Notes under the pieces: generated by a model
What the model saw: only the letters and a program-made list of their open reading frames with translations
Database searches by the model: none
Told to the model about the DNA's origin: nothing
NCBI GenBank assembly: GCA_900556965.1
Contig: USQV01000006.1
Location: 1 to 15,470 of the forward strand
Origin: an uncultured Clostridium sp.
GTDB taxonomy: Bacteria; Bacillota_A; Clostridia; Lachnospirales; Lachnospiraceae
DNA: 15,470 nt
Direction of reading: 5' to 3'
Program-made: the position numbers and the translations under genes
In this document: positions 6,639 through 14,049 of the stretch, in pieces
Numbering within the stretch: the first letter of the stretch is position 1
Layout of the letters: every line of letters begins with the position of its first letter

Positions 6639-7524
6639 GTATTTTTCCAAGGCATGGCTTTATTTATTCCCGGCTCTTTTGGTGCTGGGGGTGTTTCAGA
6701 TCTATCCGATCATCAAGTCCTTCCTTATGGGCTTTTATACGGATTTTGACTATCTGGAGGATGTGGTCTACGAGTGGGGGTTCAATAATTTCTCAAACCT
6801 GTTCCATGACTCGGATTTTATCCTTGCCATAAAAAATACATGTGTCCTGACCTTGTTTGCCGCTCCGCTTTCAATACTGGTATCCCTTGTATTTGCGGTG
6901 CTGCTGAATCTGAACATCCATTGCAGAAAGATTTTTCAGAGTATATATTTTCTGCCCTTTGTAACCTCCATGGTGGCTGTTTCCATCGTATGGGCATGGA
7001 TGTTAAATAAGGATTATGGTCTGATAAACAGTATCCTTGCGGTATTTGGGATCAGCAAGGTGGCATGGCTTACCAATCCGAAGATGACGATCCCGATCTT
7101 GGTGGTGTTAAGTGTCTGGAAGGGACTGGGATACCGGGTGATCATCTTTCTTGCCGGACTTCAAGGGATCGACAAGCAGTATTATCAGGCGGCCTGCATT
7201 GATGGTGCAGGAGCCCTTCGGCGCTTTTTCTATGTCACGATCCCCTTCCTTAGACCGACGATCTTCTTTTTGTCGGTCACAACGATCATCGATATCTTTA
7301 AGACCTTCGATGAGGTGTACGTAATGTATTCCAATCAGCCGGGCCCGTTAAACAGCGGCCTGACGATCGTGTATTACATATTTACAAAATTCTACCGCCA
7401 TTGGGAATTTGCATCGGCAGCGGCGGCCTCATTCGTTTTGTTCCTGATCATCCTTCTGATCACGCTGTTCCAGTTTGCGGCAGTCAGACTGAAGCGGCGC
7501 TGGGAAGAAAGGAGGGAGGAGTAA
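6628..7524 (+). CDS. ABC sugar permease, MalF/UgpA type
   Basis: The first of two inner-membrane permeases, 298 residues with about six hydrophobic segments, the first at residues 10-30. The cytoplasmic EAA loop that docks the ATPase is visible as QAACIDGAG beginning near residue 187, followed by the expected I-P-x-L-R-P motif. The short N terminus without the extra MalF periplasmic domain fits the UgpA/LacF subgroup. The ATG at 6628 lies inside the end of the ATPase gene. The stop codon TAA at 7522-7524 shares one base with the start of the next permease. Confidence 0.92.
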   Translation: MKNKYFSKAWLYLFPALLVLGVFQIYPIIKSFLMGFYTDFDYLEDVVYEWGFNNFSNLFHDSDFILAIKNTCVLTLFAAPLSILVSLVFAVLLNLNIHCRKIFQSIYFLPFVTSMVAVSIVWAWMLNKDYGLINSILAVFGISKVAWLTNPKMTIPILVVLSVWKGLGYRVIIFLAGLQGIDKQYYQAACIDGAGALRRFFYVTIPFLRPTIFFLSVTTIIDIFKTFDEVYVMYSNQPGPLNSGLTIVYYIFTKFYRHWEFASAAAASFVLFLIILLITLFQFAAVRLKRRWEERREE

Positions 7525-8357
7525 TGAGAGAACGCTTTGGAAAAGCTTTTGGAAAAATCGTAGTCTATCTGATTCTGATCATGGGGGCGGCATTTATCCT
7601 GCTTCCCTTTGTGTGGATGCTCCTTACCTCCATCAAGCCGTCTAAGGAGGTCTTACAGATGCCTCCCAAATGGATCCCTTCCCGGATCCAGTGGGAAAAT
7701 TACCGTGAGGCATTTCACGCGGTCCCGTTTTTTAAATATTTCCGGAACAGTATGATCGTAACGGTATGTATTACTTCCTGCGAGCTGATAACTACGATAC
7801 TGGCGGCTTTCGCCTTCGCAAGGTTGGAGTTTAAAGGGAAAAACATATTGTTTATCCTTCTGGTCGCGACGATGATGGTTCCCGGAGAAATTCTGGTAAT
7901 TCCGAATTTCGTGACACTTGCAAAATTAGGCTGGATAAATTCCTATAAGGCATTGATCGCTCCATGGGGAGCCAGCGTGTTTTCCATTTTTTTGCTGCGG
8001 CAGCAGTTTGCGTCTATTCCTGAATCTTACTATAAGGCGGCGCGGATGGACGGCTGTGGGGATTTTCGCTACCTGCTTACCGTCATGGTGCCGATGTCGC
8101 GGCCGACTATCGTGTCCATAGCCCTGTTAAAGGTGATCAATAGCTGGAATGCGTATCTCTGGCCGTTGATCGCGACCAATTCCAAGGATATGAGAACGCT
8201 TCCGGTGGGACTTGCCTATTTTTCCACCGAGGCAGGAGTCAGCTATAATACCCTGATGGCATTTTCGCTGCTGATCATATCGCCGACGCTGATGGTCTAT
8301 CTGTTCACGCAGAAGTATATTATTCAGGGAGTGAGCAGGACCGGGCTGAAGGGGTAA
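7524..8357 (+). CDS. ABC sugar permease, MalG/UgpE type
   Basis: The second permease, 277 residues. It starts MRERFGKAF and has a hydrophobic segment at about 12-33, the loop SIKPSKEV typical of this subfamily, and the EAA loop YYKAARMDGCG followed by VPMSRPTI. I placed the start at the ATG at 7524-7526, which overlaps the previous stop as TAATG and has a GGAGGGAGGAG site directly upstream. The open frame extends left to 7401, but that part is an out-of-frame shadow of the first permease. It pairs with the upstream permease as a heterodimer. Confidence 0.92.
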   Translation: MRERFGKAFGKIVVYLILIMGAAFILLPFVWMLLTSIKPSKEVLQMPPKWIPSRIQWENYREAFHAVPFFKYFRNSMIVTVCITSCELITTILAAFAFARLEFKGKNILFILLVATMMVPGEILVIPNFVTLAKLGWINSYKALIAPWGASVFSIFLLRQQFASIPESYYKAARMDGCGDFRYLLTVMVPMSRPTIVSIALLKVINSWNAYLWPLIATNSKDMRTLPVGLAYFSTEAGVSYNTLMAFSLLIISPTLMVYLFTQKYIIQGVSRTGLKG

Positions 8358-8364
8358 CATACGT

Positions 8365-8396
8365 TTGATAGATCCGGCGTGAGCCGAATTTATAAA
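8365..8396 (+). promoter_or_regulatory. Small stem-loop and weak internal promoter before the binding-protein gene
   Basis: The 68-base gap between the second permease and the lipoprotein gene has CGGC-GTGA-GCCG at 8375-8386, a 4-bp stem extended by three more pairs (GAT/ATT, one a G-U) past a C/A mismatch. TTGATA at 8365-8370 (5 of 6 to consensus) is followed by TATAAA at 8391-8396, but the 20-base spacer is long. Either element could raise expression of the binding protein over the permeases, as is common in CUT1 operons. Both are weak. Confidence 0.3.
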
Positions 8397-8425
8397 TTCT
8401 ATTTAATACTCAGGAGGAGAGTAAA

Positions 8426-9799
8426 ATGAAAAAAGTATTAAGCGCTGTTTTAGCAGGCGCATTGGCTGTTTCTCTGACAGCATGCGGTACATCCAAGCCG
8501 GCTGAAACACCGGCACCGCAGACAGAAGCAGCTACGGAAGCAGCTACAGAGGCAGCTACAGAGGCAGCCACTGAAGAAGCAAAAGGAGAGAATGTAGAGA
8601 TAAGCTTCTGGCATGCAATGAACGGTGTCAACGAGGAGGCACTTCAGAAGATCACAGATGACTTCATGAAGGAGTATCCGAACATCAAGGTCAACATGGT
8701 GAATCAGGGCGGATATCTGGATCTGTTCGACAAGCTGATGGCATCCGCAAAGGCAAAACAGCTTCCGAACCTTTCTCAGGTATATTCCAACCGTCTTTCC
8801 TGGTATGTAGACAAGGGACTGGCATTAGATCTGACACCATATATCAATGACAGCGAGATCGGTCTTACTGCCGAAGATAAGGCTGATTTCCCGGCAATGT
8901 TTATGGATGATTGTATCTGGGGAGACGCTCAGTATGCAATGCCGTTAAACAAGAGCATGATGGTTCTTTACTATAATGAAGGAATGTTCCAGGAGGCCGG
9001 CATTGAGGTTCCGACTACATGGGAAGAATGGGCAGATGCAGCTGAAAAGCTCACAAAGGATACAGATGGTGATGGTGAGCCGGATGTATACGGCATCGTA
9101 TTTGCCAACAACCTGTCTACCGATATCGCTCCGTGGTTAAAGCAGGCAGGCGGTGCAACCATGAACGAGGAGACAAACGAGCTGTATTTTGATACACCGG
9201 AGACAAAAGAGGCAATTGAGTTCCTTAACAGCATGTTCCAGAATAAGAGTGCAAGATTTGCAGGCGAAGATAAGAACGCCAATGTTCCGGTACAGCAGGG
9301 ACGTGCTGCTATGTGTGTAGCTTCCACATCTGCACTTCCGTATATTGAGAGCGGCACAATGGAAGGGATCACGATCAAAGCAGCTGCACTTCCGGCACAT
9401 AAGACAGACGATCAGTTATACTATGGTACAAACGTTGCAGCCTTTAACGTAGGAAGCGATGCCGAGAAGGAAGCAAGCTGGCTGTATTTAAAGTTCTTAA
9501 CAAAGACAGAGAATACCGCATATTTTGCAGCTCAGACAGGTTACATCCCGGTTCGTAAGTCTGCAGAGAAGGATCCGGTATTTGCCGAAGTATTAAAAGA
9601 AAAACCGATCAAGCAGCTCTGCTTTGACTGCATGGATCGTGGTTTCCAGGGAACAAGAAACATCGGCGGCATCAATGCCCTCGACGCTCTCGGAGATCAG
9701 CTTGACCTTGTATTCAGCGGTGAGAAGGATATCGACACTGCCCTGAAGGATGCACAGGCAAATGGTGAAAAGGCTATGGAAGAAGCCAGAAACAACTAA
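8426..9799 (+). CDS. UgpB-like solute-binding lipoprotein of the ABC importer
   Basis: The extracellular substrate-capture protein, 457 residues. The signal peptide ends in lipobox LTAC with Cys20, so it is lipid-anchored after Lgt and LspA processing. A flexible linker at residues 33-52 contains four TEAA units. The mature domain begins VEISFWHAMNG, very like the FWHSMEG start of UgpB, and also has MVLYYNEGMF, EVPTTWEEW and TGYIPVRKSA, all typical of family 1 binding proteins with UgpB resemblance. The start at 8426 has AGGAGGAG. It is the last gene of the operon and is followed by a terminator. Its codons look more biased than those of the permeases, consistent with high expression. The ligand may be glycerol-3-phosphate, a glycerophosphodiester or a sugar; I cannot decide. 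Confidence 0.92.
   Translation: MKKVLSAVLAGALAVSLTACGTSKPAETPAPQTEAATEAATEAATEAATEEAKGENVEISFWHAMNGVNEEALQKITDDFMKEYPNIKVNMVNQGGYLDLFDKLMASAKAKQLPNLSQVYSNRLSWYVDKGLALDLTPYINDSEIGLTAEDKADFPAMFMDDCIWGDAQYAMPLNKSMMVLYYNEGMFQEAGIEVPTTWEEWADAAEKLTKDTDGDGEPDVYGIVFANNLSTDIAPWLKQAGGATMNEETNELYFDTPETKEAIEFLNSMFQNKSARFAGEDKNANVPVQQGRAAMCVASTSALPYIESGTMEGITIKAAALPAHKTDDQLYYGTNVAAFNVGSDAEKEASWLYLKFLTKTENTAYFAAQTGYIPVRKSAEKDPVFAEVLKEKPIKQLCFDCMDRGFQGTRNIGGINALDALGDQLDLVFSGEKDIDTALKDAQANGEKAMEEARNN
8522..8581 (+). repeat. 12-bp in-frame repeat encoding the TEAA linker of the lipoprotein
   Basis: Four 12-base units with consensus ACRGARGCAGCY occupy 8522-8569. A degenerate fifth unit runs to 8581. They encode TEAA repeats just after the lipid-anchored cysteine and probably serve as a flexible spacer. 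Unit number may vary between strains. Confidence 0.85.
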
Positions 9800-9821
9800 T
9801 TGTATAATTTGTTCGCTTTAC

Positions 9822-9863
9822 AAGGGCGGTTCTGCCGGATAACGGTGGGACTGCCCTTTTGTT
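9822..9863 (+). terminator. Intrinsic terminator of the ABC operon
   Basis: AAGGGCGGT (9822-9830) pairs with ACTGCCCTT (9850-9858), a 9-bp stem with one G-U pair. A small inner hairpin CCG-GATAA-CGG sits in the loop, and a T-rich tail follows (9857-9863). It starts 23 bases after the lipoprotein stop. Confidence 0.8.
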
Positions 9864-9877
9864 AATAGGAAATTAAC

Positions 9878-9906
9878 TTGCGTGGGATATGGAAATGCTT
9901 TATAAT
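9878..9906 (+). promoter_or_regulatory. Promoter of the clpX-like gene
   Basis: A perfect TATAAT at 9901-9906 lies 17 bases after TTGCGT at 9878-9883 (3 of 6). The start point would be near 9913, giving a leader of about 63 bases. Confidence 0.55.
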
Positions 9907-9913
9907 TAATACT

Positions 9914-9952
9914 TGCAGCTAGATGCAGCTGCACTATGTAGTACATAAAGTG
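9914..9952 (+). promoter_or_regulatory. Two adjacent dyads in the clpX-like leader
   Basis: TGCAGCT (9914-9920) and AGCTGCA (9927-9933) form a 7-bp stem with a 6-base loop at the predicted 5' end of the mRNA. Immediately after it, TATGTA-G-TACATA (9935-9947) is a 13-base odd palindrome flanked by CAC and GTG, the shape of a dimer-binding operator. Neither matches the CtsR heptad repeat or the CIRCE element. The first could protect the 5' end of the mRNA and the second could be a repressor site; both roles are inference. Confidence 0.4.
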
Positions 9953-9975
9953 AAGGATACGCAAGGAGAATAAGA

Positions 9976-11649
9976 TTGAACGATAGAAACGAAGAAAATG
10001 GTAACGAGTACAGCAAGGTCTGCTATGTGTGCCGCAGACCGGAGAGTAAGGCAGGCCCGATGATCACGATGCCCGGAGGAATCGACATCTGCCGTGATTG
10101 TATGCAGAGAGCCTTTGATTCGGTGACAAAGAGCGGAATGGATCTAAGCAAGCTCTCCGGCATTACTCCGGAGCAGCTCTGGAATGGCGGAATGCCGGCC
10201 GGAATGTGGCAGATGCCCCCGACAAAGCCGGAGGAGGAAAAGAAAACCGGAACAGAGGAAAAAGAGCCAATTAAGGACAACAAAGAGGACAAGGCAGACA
10301 CCGAGGACGATGATATCGAAGATGCCGAGGCTTCGGAATCCTCCGAGGATGCAGAAGACGCCGAGGATGCAGGAGATGAGGATAAGGATCCCTTCGACGG
10401 CGGTTTCCCATGGGGAAATATGGGCTGGGGCATTCCCATCGGACAGATCGATCTGGGAGCGATAACCGGAAAAAAGAAAGTAAAAAAGAAGAAAGCCGGA
10501 AAGAAAAAGGAGCTTTTTAAGCTGAACGAGATCCCGGCTCCGAGTAAGATCAAAGCACAGCTGGATGAATATGTGATCGGTCAGGAGAAGGCGAAAAAGG
10601 TCGTATCGGTAGCTGTCTATAACCACTATAAGCGGGTATTTGACCGTACCTCACCGGATGCGAAGCAGTACGGAGAGGATGTGGAGATCGAAAAATCAAA
10701 CATCCTGATGATCGGGCCGACCGGAAGCGGAAAGACATATCTTGTAAAAACCCTTGCAAAGCTGTTAAATGTCCCGTTGGCGATCGCAGATGCCACATCA
10801 CTGACCGAGGCCGGATATATCGGTGACGATATCGAAAGCGTGATCTCAAAGCTTTTGGCGGCGGCCGATAATGATGTGGAAAAGGCAGAGATGGGCATCG
10901 TTTTCATTGACGAGATCGACAAGATCGCAAAAAAGAAGTCGACAAGCACAAGAGATGTCAGCGGTGAATCTGTTCAGCAGGAGCTTTTAAAACTCCTAGA
11001 GGGGGCATCGGTGGAGGTTCCTGTGGGAACGAACCAGAAGAATGCCATGACGCCTATGGAAACGGTCAATACCGACAATATTCTGTTTATCTGCGGAGGC
11101 GCCTTCCCGGATTTGGAAAATATCATCAGAGAGCGGCTCACGGAACAGTCCTCCATCGGCTTTAACGCGGAGCTTAAGGATAAGTTTGATAAGGATCCGG
11201 ATATTTTAAGCAATGTGACGAACAAGGATCTGAGGAACTTCGGAATGATACCGGAGTTTCTGGGACGTCTTCCGGTGACAGTGACACTTCGAGGGCTTAC
11301 AAAGGAATCCCTGATCCGCATCTTAAAGGAACCGAAAAATGCGATCTTAAAGCAGTATCAGAAGCTCCTCAGAATGGATGAGGTAGAATTAAGGTTTGAT
11401 GAGGATGCTCTGGAATGGATCGCCGAGGAGGCGCTTAAGAAGGAAACCGGCGCCAGAGCACTCAGGGCGATTATCGAAGACTTCATGCTGGATATCATGT
11501 ACGAGATCCCGAAGGATTCCAACATCGGTACCGTGACCATTACAAGAGCCTATCTGGAAAAGCATGGCGGCCCGCGTATCGAAATGCGAAATAATGTGCT
11601 GCCGGAGGAAAAACAGGTAAAAGCATTAAAGGCTCCGGCTGAGGATTAA
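9976..11649 (+). CDS. ClpX-like AAA+ unfoldase with long charge-patterned linker
   Basis: A hexameric ATP-driven protein unfoldase, 557 residues against about 420-430 for canonical ClpX. The zinc-binding domain has Cys16, Cys19, Cys39 and Cys42. An insertion follows: acidic (about 85-138), Gly/Trp/Phe-rich (139-165), then Lys-rich (166-178). The AAA+ core has Walker A GPTGSGKT (247-254), Walker B with IDEID (311-315), arginine finger Arg431 (EFLGR) and sensor-2 Arg494 (TGAR). The IGF ClpP-docking tripeptide is at 394-396. The pore loops differ from ClpX: GYIG (280-283), a pore-2 loop two residues shorter, and QKN (354-356) at the RKH position. The start is TTG at 9976 with AAGGAG 7 bases upstream. 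No clpP or tig is beside it, so I think it is a paralogue rather than the housekeeping ClpX, but the sole ClpX cannot be excluded. Confidence 0.88.
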   Translation: MNDRNEENGNEYSKVCYVCRRPESKAGPMITMPGGIDICRDCMQRAFDSVTKSGMDLSKLSGITPEQLWNGGMPAGMWQMPPTKPEEEKKTGTEEKEPIKDNKEDKADTEDDDIEDAEASESSEDAEDAEDAGDEDKDPFDGGFPWGNMGWGIPIGQIDLGAITGKKKVKKKKAGKKKELFKLNEIPAPSKIKAQLDEYVIGQEKAKKVVSVAVYNHYKRVFDRTSPDAKQYGEDVEIEKSNILMIGPTGSGKTYLVKTLAKLLNVPLAIADATSLTEAGYIGDDIESVISKLLAAADNDVEKAEMGIVFIDEIDKIAKKKSTSTRDVSGESVQQELLKLLEGASVEVPVGTNQKNAMTPMETVNTDNILFICGGAFPDLENIIRERLTEQSSIGFNAELKDKFDKDPDILSNVTNKDLRNFGMIPEFLGRLPVTVTLRGLTKESLIRILKEPKNAILKQYQKLLRMDEVELRFDEDALEWIAEEALKKETGARALRAIIEDFMLDIMYEIPKDSNIGTVTITRAYLEKHGGPRIEMRNNVLPEEKQVKALKAPAED

Positions 11650-13340
11650 AGCCGCAGGCGGAAAAAGGTCTCATAAAGATCCAGTGTCCCGTATCCGAAC
11701 TCCCGGTTCGGGTATGAGGATGCTGGATTTCTTTTTGCTCCCCGTATAAGCCAGGTTTTGACGACGGAGGTGTTCATAAAAGGATAATTATGCTGCAGGA
11801 TCCCCCAATGAAGCAGAATGGCTGCGGCTCCTGAGGTGAGAGCGGCAGAGACCGAGGTGCCGGTCTTCTTCGTAAAAGAACCGCCCTTTCCGCTTCCTAA
11901 AATCCCTGCACCGGGGGCAGCAAACTCAGGCTTTATCTGTCCGGATCGGCTGTAGCCGCGGCCGGAATGGATGTAGATCCCACCGGTGGTATGGTCATAG
12001 GCGGAGACCGTGATGGGGAGCTGGGCATTTCCGGGCTCTGTTATGATGGTGTCGGGATCCGGAAGCAGGAAGCGGGTATCCTCGGAAAGGAAGCCGTGGC
12101 AGGGCAGCCAGATATGGAAGGTACCGGTGATATCCAACACGCTCACGACGCGGATGCTCCAGATGCCCGGCATAGGATCACGAAAACGGATAAAGATCAT
12201 CTGACTGCCACTGGAGGAGCTTACAATGTCTGTGTATACCGTGATCTCCGTCTGCTCGACAAGAAAACGGAGCACATTTTCCTCTCCGACTGCGGAGGGA
12301 AGCGGCTCTATGACCTCTCCGGTGGGAGAAACAAAGCCGACCCGGTAGACCTCCACGTCCTGAGCCCAGAGCTCCATGGAAAATCCGGGATCGTCTTTTC
12401 CTACATTCAGCTCTACCAGCCGGGATTTTTCTCCGGCAGTCAGAGAAGCACTGTAATGATGCCCATACCCGGTCTCATTCCCGGCGGCCGTTACGAGGAC
12501 AACGCCGAAATAGGAGCTTAAATCATTCATATATAGTCCCAGAGGGGAACGGCCGGTATGACTGCCCTGATTCGTCCCGAGTCCTAAGCAGATGACCATC
12601 GGCATTGAGTATTGCCGGGCTAGGCTCATGAGATAGGAGATTCCCATCATAATATCATTTTCCTGATAAGCCTCTGCGTCCTCCCGGATCAGGTAAAAAT
12701 CCCGCAGATATTTTTTTGCCGGCTTCAGACGGACTGCCGCAAGATATGCTCTCGGAGCCGCACCGGTGAATTCCTTTTGGGGATCGCTGTTTCCGGCTGC
12801 CACGGAGGCAAGAAATGTGCCGTGGCCATTTTCATCTCGGGAAGGAAGAAGGGAGAAGGGATCCGTAAAACGGAGTGCCCGGTCGATATCCTCACGGGTA
12901 TACTGCGTCCCGTAAAGCAGATCCTGATATTCTTTATCCGGATTTTCGATGGTCTGATCCCATATCCCAAGGATTCTTGTGGATCCGTCCGGGAATCGGA
13001 AAAGGGGATCCGTGTAGTCGATCCCGGTATCGACGAAGCCGATGATAACGCCTTCTCCCTGATTGGAAAAGGCCGGTACACGGGATGTGGGAAGGATCCC
13101 GGCGTTTTCCATGGCGGAAGCGTCCAGCAGAGAATAAAGATTCGGAATAGCCGGATAGGTGTATGTGGAAAGACGCAGCGGAAGAACGGAGGCAAGAGGT
13201 ATATGGAGCACGGCAAAACGATGATTGATAAAGTCGATGCAGGAGGTTTTGGAAGAACGGATAAGCTCCTCTGGTGAAGAAGAATAGGTGGTGATGAAGT
13301 CTGCATATTCTTCTGAAGCAACATTGATCGTACAGGACAT
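11646..13340 (-). CDS. S8 (subtilisin) family serine protease, clostridial Csp-like
   Basis: A 564-residue subtilase with the full triad: Asp104 (FVDTGIDY), His173 (NGHGT) and Ser496 (GTSVSA), with oxyanion Asn288 (AAGNET). About 200 residues lie between Asn288 and Ser496. The part at about 310-450 is beta-rich and is probably the jelly-roll insertion seen in Csp germination proteases of Clostridia. There is no signal peptide, and the first 90 residues may act as a pro-region. Csp proteases activate spore cortex hydrolases, but many non-germination relatives exist, so the role is uncertain. The ATG at 13340 has GGAG 7 bases upstream. Its stop codon overlaps that of the convergent clpX-like gene (shared TTAA at 11646-11649), so no terminator fits between them. 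Confidence 0.87.
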   Translation of the reverse strand: MSCTINVASEEYADFITTYSSSPEELIRSSKTSCIDFINHRFAVLHIPLASVLPLRLSTYTYPAIPNLYSLLDASAMENAGILPTSRVPAFSNQGEGVIIGFVDTGIDYTDPLFRFPDGSTRILGIWDQTIENPDKEYQDLLYGTQYTREDIDRALRFTDPFSLLPSRDENGHGTFLASVAAGNSDPQKEFTGAAPRAYLAAVRLKPAKKYLRDFYLIREDAEAYQENDIMMGISYLMSLARQYSMPMVICLGLGTNQGSHTGRSPLGLYMNDLSSYFGVVLVTAAGNETGYGHHYSASLTAGEKSRLVELNVGKDDPGFSMELWAQDVEVYRVGFVSPTGEVIEPLPSAVGEENVLRFLVEQTEITVYTDIVSSSSGSQMIFIRFRDPMPGIWSIRVVSVLDITGTFHIWLPCHGFLSEDTRFLLPDPDTIITEPGNAQLPITVSAYDHTTGGIYIHSGRGYSRSGQIKPEFAAPGAGILGSGKGGSFTKKTGTSVSAALTSGAAAILLHWGILQHNYPFMNTSVVKTWLIRGAKRNPASSYPNREFGYGTLDLYETFFRLRL

Positions 13341-13395
13341 GCTGATACTCCGCAGGAAAGTTGTTAATACTATATGCAGGAAGTGGCTAAAATGA

Positions 13396-13424
13396 TAGAC
13401 GGAGTTAAAAAAATAGTGTAAGAT
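13396..13424 (+). promoter_or_regulatory. Weak candidate promoter for the lspA-like gene
   Basis: TAGACG at 13396-13401 and TAAGAT at 13419-13424 (each 4 of 6) are 17 bases apart with an A-tract in the spacer. The start would be near 13431, very close to the AAGGGGA ribosome binding site. It is the best pair in the 106-base divergent gap (13341-13446), where nothing convincing is seen for the minus-strand protease. Confidence 0.3.
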
Positions 13425-13446
13425 AAGGAAAGAAAGGGGAATTGCT

Positions 13447-13932
13447 ATGTTTGGATTTCTGACATTCGGTACAACACTGACACTTACCGATCTGGCTCTG
13501 AAAAAGCAGATCGAGGCACAGGATAAGGAATCATTTCCCAGAGATATGGAGGGCTCAAAGGGCCGGATCCGTCTTTACCGGCATCATAATTCCGGCTTTC
13601 CCTTCGGCTATTTAAAGGGCACACGGGCGGTGGAGCTGGTTCCTCTGTGCATGACCTCTGCCGTACTGGGAGCATGGTCATACCTTATGGGACTTAAGGG
13701 ACGTTTTGTTGATAAGCTGGCGCTTACTCTGGTGCTGGCCGGAGGTGCGAGCAATCTTTTTGACCGATGGATGCGCGGATATGTGGTCGATTATTTCAGT
13801 ATCCAGTGGAAGGCGTTAAAAAAGGTGGTATTTAATCTGGGCGACCTTTTTATTCTGGCAGGCTCTATTCTGTTTATATGCAGAGGAATATGGGAAGGAG
13901 CCGCAGAATTGCTGGAGAAACAGCGCCCATAA
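13447..13932 (+). CDS. Signal peptidase II-like aspartyl protease (LspA family, atypical)
   Basis: A membrane protease that removes lipoprotein signal peptides after diacylglyceryl addition. The 161 residues carry the family motifs: N103-L-F-D106-R107, VVD115, and FNLGD with Asn130 and Asp133. By spacing, Asp115 and Asp133 are the catalytic pair (compare Asp124 and Asp143 of the Pseudomonas enzyme). N48-S-G-F-P-F-G corresponds to the usual N-x-G-A-A-F-G, and Asp15-x-x-x-Lys19 to the D-Q-x-T-K motif. Deviations: Gly132 replaces the common Ala before the last Asp, and the first hydrophobic segment is short (about 1-18). The ATG at 13447 has AAGGGGA upstream. It would serve lipoproteins such as the importer's binding protein. 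It may be a second copy beside a canonical lspA elsewhere. Confidence 0.8.
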   Translation: MFGFLTFGTTLTLTDLALKKQIEAQDKESFPRDMEGSKGRIRLYRHHNSGFPFGYLKGTRAVELVPLCMTSAVLGAWSYLMGLKGRFVDKLALTLVLAGGASNLFDRWMRGYVVDYFSIQWKALKKVVFNLGDLFILAGSILFICRGIWEGAAELLEKQRP

Positions 13933-14049
13933 AGATCCGGAAAATATAAGTCGAAGATCCGTAGGACTTGCGCGGGATCCCGATTTGTGAAAGAGGTGTG
14001 GGATCTTATCTGACTGAGATCGGACAGAGATAAAACTGGAGGTTTTTTC

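Noticed and set aside
7401..7523. N-terminal extension of the second permease
   Set aside because: This stretch is an out-of-frame reading of the first permease. The ATG at 7524 has an excellent ribosome binding site and gives the normal family N terminus.
9878..9975. CtsR or HrcA (CIRCE) operator upstream of the clpX-like gene
   Set aside because: Neither the CtsR heptad direct repeat nor the CIRCE inverted repeat is present. The dyads found there have different sequences.
11967..12521. Plus-strand open frame opposite the S8 protease
   Set aside because: It has no motif or ribosome binding site and lies opposite the jelly-roll part of a protease with a complete catalytic triad.
13933..14049. 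Promoter or terminator in the gap before glf
   Set aside because: The best hexamer pair (TTATCT, 17 bases, GATAAA) is weak, and the palindromes CGGGATCCCG and GATCT/AGATC lack a T-tract, so no feature is claimed.
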